A stretch of 29,079 nucleotides of DNA from Alphaproteobacteria bacterium (GTDB lineage Bacteria > Pseudomonadota > Alphaproteobacteria > UBA3830): positions 1 to 29,079 of the forward strand of contig BNWE01000007.1 in NCBI GenBank assembly GCA_025998595.1. Reading direction: 5' to 3'. Below the pieces are notes generated by a model. It was not told the DNA's origin. It saw nothing but the letters and a program-made list of their open reading frames with translations, and did not search any database. Made by a program: the position numbers and the translations under genes. Below are positions 24,156-29,079 of this stretch, piece by piece. The stretch's first letter is position 1. Each line of letters opens with the position of its first letter.

Positions 24156-24501
24156 TTAACACCCGACACAACACATGAACATCCATAAAGTGTGAGAAAA
24201 AGACAGAAAATTCAAGGCATTAGCTATATATCTGAGTCCTCGCTTAAAGTAGGAAACTTTTGATCTTCGAAGTTTTTTTTGAGAAATTTTCCTGTTTTTG
24301 CGGAGTAGTTCCGACGGAAACAGCCCAATATATCGCAATTGTCAAAATCAGTATAAGATTTTCGATGCGTTTTTCATGTTTCAAATGTGTACTTGTGATT
24401 GTAAATCCACGACTCTTGAAATCAGAGAACATACATTCGATACCCCAGCGCATCCCATAGTCTAAAATCCTGTGTTTTAAGGGCTTGCAGTCCATCGCGA
24501 T
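24156..24501 (-). pseudogene. 3' remnant of an IS4-family transposase
   Basis: The minus strand encodes only the C-terminal part of a DDE transposase. YGMRWGIECMFSDFK matches the IS4-family signature Y-2-R-3-E-6-K exactly, giving the catalytic glutamate; RIENLILILTIAIYWAVSVG follows. The continuation (SYFKRGLRYIANALNFL) is in another frame. The two frames can be joined at an A8 run (T8 at 24273-24280 on the plus strand), so there is an indel or slippage site there. The N-terminal two thirds and the other end are missing: the sequence stops at the IS481-like terminal repeat at 24502. Nothing of it resumes beyond that element. Confidence 0.8.
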
Positions 24502-25486
24502 GTGTAAAGGTTCAATACATATGAGACGGAATATGTCTCCTATAGGTTGAATTAATATACTGCATCGGAGTTAATCCTTTCAAGCGATTATGTGGTCGAT
24601 ATTCGTTATATTTTTGGACGGCTTTTTTAAGCTCGACTCGTATTTCCTCCAATGTTGCAGTTTGCAGGTTGTCGCGGGCGTAGAACTCCTCTCGCAGAGT
24701 GCGATTTGACCTTTCGATGCCACCGTTATACTTTGGGCACGCTCGCGGCAAAACGATGAGTGGAAACTGCAATATGCGACAAGCTTCCTCAAAATCACCT
24801 CGAAATTCAGAGCCTCCATCCACCTGAACTGACAAAATTTTGAATGGCGCATTTATTATAAATTCCAGCAAGAAACTGCGAGCGTCTGTGCTGGTTGCTG
24901 ATGTAAAAATACTTATAGACAAATGCTTCGATTTTCGCTCACAAGCGTGGAATTCCTTGATTTCTAATCCATTTTTTATAACCATAATGTGATCTATTTG
25001 AACGCGCTCGCCAAGCACCATGTGTTCGTATCGCTTGAAAGTCCAGGGCTGAGCATGTCCATTGAACTTCCGGCTCTTCTTCTTGGGAGGAGCCGATATC
25101 GATTTCGTTACCAAGTCGCTATTCAGCAGGATGCTCAAGATGCGTCCGACAGTGCTTTCGCTCATGGTTTGACCATGCTCACGCCTCAAAATCATGGCGA
25201 TTTTCCGCTTGCCGTAGGTCGGATTCTCTCGGCGAATCTTCAGCACTAATTCTCTCTGATGTTCTCCACAGCAGCGAACATGTGTATGCTTTGGCCGTTT
25301 AGAAGATGGCGTCCACGTTCCCTGCAACATGCACGCAAGTGCTTTTTTACGACGGTAATACGTCGCTCGCGACATACCAAGCTCTTTTTGCGCCGCCTTC
25401 TCGCCAACGCTCTCTTTCCGGGCTTCCCAGTCTTCGATTAGAGTCCTGGTCTGATTAATAAGATCGCTTTCCTCTGTATACCACCT

Positions 25487-26017
25487 TCACTTAGCATTTA
25501 CTGCGGCCATCATGGCATCCTCCAAGGTTTCAAACTGATGGATGATATCTCTGATTTTATTTTTTAGCCAATCCCAAAAATGTTCTATTGGACTCAAATC
25601 TGGCGAATATGGAGGCAAGAAAATCACTCTGCATCCAGCCTTCTCTATGATTTTCCTCAGTTTTTCTTTGTTATGGAATTTTGCATTATCTAGAATAACC
25701 ACTTGTCCAGGTTTGAGCACGGGCGCAAAACATTTCTCCGCCCAAGTTTCCACTAATATCGCGTCACAGTTGCATTTGAACCCCATCGGCGCTAGTACTT
25801 TTCCGCAGTTCCAGCCAGCAATAATATTTTCTCTCGCAAATCTCTTGCCGGAAGTCTCACCGTATACGCGCTCATTACGAGGCGCTCTAGCCATCTCCCT
25901 AATCAAACATTCTTCTATGCCGCTTTCGTCAACGTAAACAAGTTCTTCTTTTGGTATCTCTTTGATTTCATTAAGATATTCCTGTCGTTGCTTCTCGTCT
26001 CTTTCTTTGTACAGCAA
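25487..26017 (-). CDS. IS630 transposase, catalytic frame (OrfB)
   Basis: Catalytic DDE part of the IS630 transposase: VYVDESGIEE (first Asp), VVILDNAKFH (second Asp) and FLPPYSPDLSPIEHFWDWLKNK (Glu). A -1 shift on the A9 run fuses it to the upstream frame as ITYKKK-RLLYKERDEKQ, giving a 282-residue transposase, which is the normal family length. The frame from ATG 26017 is unlikely to be translated separately. The stop at 25487 lies inside the left inverted repeat. No inactivating stop is seen, so the element may be active. Confidence 0.9.
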   Translation of the reverse strand: MLYKERDEKQRQEYLNEIKEIPKEELVYVDESGIEECLIREMARAPRNERVYGETSGKRFARENIIAGWNCGKVLAPMGFKCNCDAILVETWAEKCFAPVLKPGQVVILDNAKFHNKEKLRKIIEKAGCRVIFLPPYSPDLSPIEHFWDWLKNKIRDIIHQFETLEDAMMAAVNAK

Positions 26018-26334
26018 TCTTTTTTTTTATATGTGATCCCAAAAAGCTTCAATCTCTGGTGAACCGCAGAAATTACACAACCAAAATGCGCTGCTATTTC
26101 ATGCAAATATGCGTCCGGATGTTCTTTTATGTATTGAAGTAGAGCATCTTTTGGCAGTTTGCGCGCCTTCCTTTCAGGCTTTTTCGGCTTCAAGCTGCCA
26201 GTATTCTTTCTCTGGTTTACCCAACTCCATACCGTCTTTGCGCTTATTTTGAACAATCTCGCAACCTCGGCTTGTGTGTGAAAGCCGTCTATGTATTCCA
26301 ATACTTTCTTTCTAAATTCTTCTGGATATAACAT
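25915..26334 (-). CDS. IS630 transposase, N-terminal frame (OrfA)
   Basis: 139 residues. It starts MLYPEEFRKKVLEYIDG and contains a helix-turn-helix (TQAEVARLFKISAKTVWSWV) and a second DNA-binding helix set (LHEIAAHFGCVISAVHQRLKLFGITYKKK), as in IS630-family transposases. ATG 26334 has GGAG upstream. After ITYKKK the frame enters a tail with no family resemblance. At that point a run of nine A on the coding strand (T9 at 26020-26028) allows a -1 shift into the second frame. Confidence 0.88.
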   Translation of the reverse strand: MLYPEEFRKKVLEYIDGFHTQAEVARLFKISAKTVWSWVNQRKNTGSLKPKKPERKARKLPKDALLQYIKEHPDAYLHEIAAHFGCVISAVHQRLKLFGITYKKKDCCTKKETRSNDRNILMKSKRYQKKNLFTLTKAA

Positions 26335-26576
26335 TTTTACTTCTCCATAATATTAACATATTATACGACAATGTCGTCGTAGATCATAGATGAAGGTGGT
26401 ATATTATTTGTGCGATTCGGTCTAAGATCACTGTTGTGCAGATTGTGCATATCGGTCTCCTCAAGGTTAAATTAAATACTTCACCTATTCTGGAGACCCT
26501 TCACTTTCTTGGCAACTAAAAATATATAGTCGCTTGATTCTTGAGCCGTCTCATATCTGTTTGAACCTTTACACTT

Positions 26577-27788
26577 CTACAAGAACTTACCTACGGTTGA
26601 TCTGCAAACAAGCGCCAGAAATCCGATTGTTCCCACGAGTAATCCAACTGGTATTACTCCTACACCACAGCGGAAGGCGGCAACGTTTCCGAGACTGCTG
26701 CACATATCGATGGTTGTTCCAATGGCGCCGTGGAATAAATATCCGAAAATCATGATGATCATGTTCGTTAATGCTGTAGCAAGATTGGCAGAACTTTTGT
26801 TTACATAGGTGGATGCTTTGTAGATGGCCAGAATCTGATAGGCACAGCATACTCCAACAGTAAAAAATCCAATCGTTAGGCAGAGGCCATTTAGCGCACC
26901 TGCAATCAACAAAACGAAAACAAATAACATTACCAATCCCGAAAGCACTATTGTTTTCAGATGATCCTTGAGTTTTTCCGCTATGAAGTTGAGGATTGGA
27001 GCTCCAAAACACATGCCAATAAAAATCATTGATGAAATATATGCGGCGACTGATCCGTCCATGTCATAGGTCTGCTTCAAGAATTTTGGCCCCCAGATGT
27101 CGGCAAATCCCTCCAGCGGACCAACCATTAATCCAGCGGAAATGCAAACAATGATAACCTTCCAATTGGAAAAGACATCTTTTAGATTGGAAAACATAGA
27201 GCTCTTTGCTCTACTTTCTGCTTTTGCTTCTGGAATAATGAAATACGCCACAATTGCCAAAGCAATGCCAACAGAAGCTAACGTAATGATGACGCTTTTG
27301 TAGGTGAAAAGCTCGCACATATGTCCCACTGGGGCTCCACCATAAATCGCGCCCAGAAGACCTATGGTCACAGAAAAGCTAAGCATTCTTGTGAAAAGTT
27401 TCTCTTCGAAAGCCATTTGTATTATCTTGAACAAACCGAGAATTGCGGCGGAAGACCCTATGCCGGTAACGACTCTACCAATTGTTGGGTAAATCCACTG
27501 ATCTGCCAAAGCAATCGGCAGCACACCAACTCCCGAAAGCAGAATGCAAATTGGTATAACTTTTTTCGGTCCATACTTATCTATCAAGATTCCCAGAGGA
27601 ATGTGCATTAGGGAATAACCAATGTAGTAGACGCCGGAAAACTGGCCGAAAAGCAAAGTGTCCATACTGAATTGCTGCATTATATTTTCCAACATAACGC
27701 TTGGGATAACTCTCAAAACATACTGATATGCATAAAATATAGACGCAACCAGCCACATTAGCCACGATGTTTTGCGAGAATTAGCCAT
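26577..27788 (-). CDS. MFS transporter
   Basis: Inner-membrane major facilitator with 403 residues and about twelve transmembrane segments. The signature loop between helices 2 and 3 reads GILIDKYGPKK (about residues 66-76), and GRVVTGIGSSAAILGLFKII fits helix 4 and its entry. Overall wording resembles uncharacterised transporters found in intracellular gammaproteobacteria and alphaproteobacteria; the substrate is unknown. ATG 27788 has GGGGA upstream. The gene's TAG stop is three bases from the IS481-like end, so the last residues (STVGKFL) may be native or may have been altered by the insertion. Confidence 0.88.
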   Translation of the reverse strand: MANSRKTSWLMWLVASIFYAYQYVLRVIPSVMLENIMQQFSMDTLLFGQFSGVYYIGYSLMHIPLGILIDKYGPKKVIPICILLSGVGVLPIALADQWIYPTIGRVVTGIGSSAAILGLFKIIQMAFEEKLFTRMLSFSVTIGLLGAIYGGAPVGHMCELFTYKSVIITLASVGIALAIVAYFIIPEAKAESRAKSSMFSNLKDVFSNWKVIIVCISAGLMVGPLEGFADIWGPKFLKQTYDMDGSVAAYISSMIFIGMCFGAPILNFIAEKLKDHLKTIVLSGLVMLFVFVLLIAGALNGLCLTIGFFTVGVCCAYQILAIYKASTYVNKSSANLATALTNMIIMIFGYLFHGAIGTTIDMCSSLGNVAAFRCGVGVIPVGLLVGTIGFLALVCRSTVGKFL

Positions 27789-27821
27789 AAAAAATCCCCA
27801 TAATCTAATAAAACAACCTGC

Positions 27822-27830
27822 AGTATAGCA
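27822..27830 (-). promoter_or_regulatory. Extended -10 promoter of the MFS gene
   Basis: Minus-strand TGCTATACT is an extended -10 (TGnTATAnT) about 34 nt before ATG 27788, with only a poor -35. It has the same design as the element in front of pheS (TGCTATAGT). Confidence 0.45.
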
Positions 27831-27870
27831 TAGCGATCAAATTATAAAAGAGTGGATGTAATTTTTATGC

Positions 27871-28623
27871 TCATTCACAACTTATTCCACAGCCACCGCT
27901 CTTGGAAAAACCAGCGTTTACGACAAGTCGCAGCCTTTTGTTTATGCTGGTGCTTTCTTTCGAATTCCAGTAATCGACATCTTCTTTTTCACCTTCGGCT
28001 CTGATGGATATTTCTCCCTGACGCAGATACACAACATCTTTGATCTTTTTCCCATGGGGAGCAACGGCTGCATCGGCGCTCTTTCTGGCGTTTTCAGATG
28101 CTTCTTTCATCATTTCCATTTTTACGTTAAGAAAACTTGTTAACTTATAACTATAGTCGCATTTCACAAGTATTCCACTGGCCCCCAAATTTACGAGTCT
28201 GGACTTTATCTTTTCTATTTTTTCGAGATCTTTTGTGCGGACATTTATGACATCCTCGGCTTTATAGTACTTTTTCTTGTTTTTTACAGTGATTCCCTCA
28301 GATGTTGAAGTGACGTCATCTTCACATTCCGTCGTATTTATGCTGCTGCCTACAATCTCGTCGTTGGTGACGCCGCAAGCTCTCAGGAATTCGATTACCT
28401 TGGCACCATCGGCCATGCGCTTTTTGTACAGCTCTTCCAAAACCTCATGGTTGGCTGTGGTGGTAATCAGCGCATCTCCTATGTCTGCTCTGACGACTTT
28501 TTCGGAAAGTCCCTTTACTTCCACCAATTCCCGTCCACCAAGGAACTTATTTGATGTAAGACATCCAAACCCAACTAATCCACATGAAACTATCGCCGCA
28601 CCGATCAGATAAGTGTACTTCAT
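27871..28623 (-). CDS. SIMPL-domain (DUF541) protein, membrane-anchored
   Basis: 250 residues from ATG 28623. The N-terminal segment KYTYLIGAAIVSCGLVGFGC is a signal anchor; the cysteine could be lipidated, but the lipobox is atypical. The rest is a SIMPL domain: ELVEVKGLSEKVVRADIGDALI at the start, YYKAEDVINVRTKDLEKIEKI in the middle (the usual Y.a...v.v...d region), and NARKSADAAVAPHGKKIKDVVYL before the end. SIMPL proteins are periplasmic and of unclear role. The frame stays open upstream to 28752, but ATG 28623 has GAGGGTGA before it and a promoter at 28650-28678. It is transcribed separately from the MFS gene. Confidence 0.85.
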   Translation of the reverse strand: MKYTYLIGAAIVSCGLVGFGCLTSNKFLGGRELVEVKGLSEKVVRADIGDALITTTANHEVLEELYKKRMADGAKVIEFLRACGVTNDEIVGSSINTTECEDDVTSTSEGITVKNKKKYYKAEDVINVRTKDLEKIEKIKSRLVNLGASGILVKCDYSYKLTSFLNVKMEMMKEASENARKSADAAVAPHGKKIKDVVYLRQGEISIRAEGEKEDVDYWNSKESTSINKRLRLVVNAGFSKSGGCGISCE

Positions 28624-28649
28624 AATATTCACCCTCAAAATATGCAACG

Positions 28650-28678
28650 ATAGTATTGGAATATAACGATGTATGCAA
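28650..28678 (-). promoter_or_regulatory. Promoter of the SIMPL-domain gene
   Basis: On the minus strand TTGCAT, a 17-bp spacer and TACTAT precede ATG 28623 by 27 nt. The spacing is ideal and the start codon choice agrees with it. Confidence 0.5.
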
Positions 28679-28961
28679 GCATTTTGTAAAAATATATATA
28701 AATTTATCGAAGAAAATGATTCTAGAAAACCAATAAAGGATCCACGCAGCAAGCACTAAACTTGACCCACTACTTTTTTGTGGCATATTTCTCTGATATT
28801 TCAGAAATTGTATAGCTTCAAATGTCGGATGCGTTGCAAAAGCAAGGAGAGTCTTTCTCTGACAGCATCTAGATTTTTGCTATTCTGGGTTGTTTTTGAT
28901 CTTTTATGGGGATTATTTTTACGATAGCAATTAGAAAGGGATTGGTTGGTATAACGCCCAT
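28679..28961. other. Gene-free stretch between SIMPL gene promoter and IS30 fragment
   Basis: No gene is supported here. The right part should contain the outer end of the IS30-family element whose transposase C-terminus begins at 28962, but I could not place its terminal inverted repeat because the other end lies outside the window. Short A/T runs and weak dyads (for example CCAC/GTGG around 28767-28783) are present and not convincing as terminators. Confidence 0.35.
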
Positions 28962-29079
28962 TCAGAAACGAAGTGCATCAAGTGGCGAAACAATCCGATT
29001 TGCCACAAAGACCTCTCGAGGTGTTTTGAAGTTTAACACTTTCCGTGGTCGATCATTAAGTTTATTTTCAATTTCCCTA
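28962..29079 (-). CDS. IS30-family transposase, C-terminal fragment cut by window edge
   Basis: The minus strand encodes REIENKLNDRPRKVLNFKTP followed by REVFVANRIVSPLDALRF and a TGA stop at 28962. The sequence LNxRPRKxLxFKTPxEVF is the conserved C-terminus of IS30-family DDE transposases. Only 38 residues lie in the window, so integrity of the full gene is unknown. This is a fourth transposase family within 5 kb. Confidence 0.85.
   Translation of the reverse strand, partial: REIENKLNDRPRKVLNFKTPREVFVANRIVSPLDALRF

Larger units (their letters stand above)
25479..26401 (-). mobile_element. IS630-family insertion sequence, 923 bp
   Basis: Ends carry inverted repeats TATACCACCTTCA (25477-25489) and its complement (26391-26403), where the outer TA on each side is the target duplication expected for IS630/Tc1-mariner elements. 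The element contains one transposase gene split into two overlapping frames. Near its right end is a small palindrome ACGAC-AAT-GTCGT (26365-26377). It lies inside the IS481-like transposase gene and is transcribed in the same direction. Confidence 0.9.
24512..26450 (-). pseudogene. IS481-like transposase gene split by IS630
   Basis: The 3' piece (25476-24512) has helix-turn-helix wording KAAQKELGMSRATYYRRKKA, then an rve integrase core with D-D-E residues in VQIDHIMV, VQVDGGSEFRGDF and NGGIERSNRTLREEFY, and a C-terminal YNEYRPHNRLKGLTPMQYI. The 5' piece lies beyond the IS630 copy: ATG 26450, preceded by GAGGAG with 6-nt spacing, encodes MHNLHNSDLRPNRTNNT. Joining 26450-26402 to 25476-24512 gives exactly 338 codons with no stop (337 residues). 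The gene was therefore intact until IS630 inserted after about codon 16. The 3' piece might still be expressed from an internal start such as ATG 25375, lacking part of the DNA-binding region. Confidence 0.88.
24502..26574 (-). mobile_element. IS481-like insertion sequence, interrupted by IS630
   Basis: Imperfect terminal inverted repeats bound the element. The left end is GTGTAAAGGTTCAA then TACATATGAGACGG (24502-24529). The right end is the reverse complement of GTGTAAAGGTTCAA then ACAGATATGAGACGG (26546-26574). Without the internal IS630 copy (25479-26401) and its duplicated TA, it would be about 1.15 kb, normal for IS481. No direct target repeat flanks it: the left neighbour is the IS4 remnant and the right neighbour is the MFS gene stop codon three bases away. 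This suggests a deletion or recombination after insertion. Confidence 0.85.

Noticed and set aside
25376..25489. Treating the IS481-like transposase as starting at ATG 25375
   Set aside because: The frame continues upstream through a conserved-looking helix-turn-helix to the IS630 edge and resumes beyond it at ATG 26450.
26587..27012. 141-codon frame overlapping the MFS gene
   Set aside because: A shadow frame of the transporter in another register; the MFS frame has the family motifs.
28547..28786. 79-codon frame upstream of the SIMPL gene
   Set aside because: Overlaps the promoter and N-terminus of the SIMPL gene in another frame and shows no conserved features.

Overview
The window looks like a chromosomal segment of an AT-rich alphaproteobacterium, probably a host-associated or intracellular one of the Holosporales/Rickettsiales kind. 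The grounds are the gene set (AddAB-type recombination nuclease, TamA/TamB, IhfB, AccD), very compact operons with overlapping starts, an adjacent queuine-salvage pair (transporter plus Tgt), many insertion sequences, and short palindromic elements carried in frame inside genes, as known in Rickettsia. Lineage is inference; no rRNA is present.

Layout: (1) 1-4529, minus strand: pheS-pheT-lepA (lepA runs off the left edge). (2) 4699-13487, plus strand: a tightly packed run of alpha/beta hydrolase, tyrS, PhnP-like metallo-beta-lactamase-fold hydrolase, addB, addA, mostly with overlapping stop/start codons. (3) 13488-14867: a palindrome-bearing spacer, a putative lipoprotein with charged 17-residue repeats, and about 350 bp that I cannot explain. 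(4) 22863-14868, minus strand: methyltransferase, queuosine-precursor transporter, tgt, tamA, tamB, with the last four overlapping. (5) 22919-24090, plus strand: ihfB-accD with a promoter in front and a hairpin terminator behind. (6) 24156-26574: an insertion-sequence pile-up: the 3' remnant of an IS4-family transposase, cut by an IS481-like element, which is itself split by an IS630-family element. (7) 26577-28623, minus strand: an MFS transporter and a SIMPL-domain protein. (8) 28962-29079: the C-terminus of an IS30-family transposase running off the right edge.

The most interesting signal is a family of about 113-bp elements with palindromic ends (CCARCGTSACGYTGG; left and right ends also complementary to each other) inserted in frame in protein genes. 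One intact copy and a 54-bp tandem expansion lie in addB; another full copy and decayed copies lie in addA and addB; an inverted copy lies in the metallo-hydrolase gene, so the same DNA is translated from the opposite strand; and a solitary, locally expanded end lies in the N-terminus of tgt. Arm changes are compensated (AACGT/ACGTT against AGCGT/ACGCT), so hairpin structure appears to be kept. These resemble Rickettsia palindromic elements in behaviour.

The second clear result is the nested transposon. Removing the 923-bp IS630 element together with one TA copy restores a continuous 337-codon IS481-like transposase with its own ATG and Shine-Dalgarno sequence.
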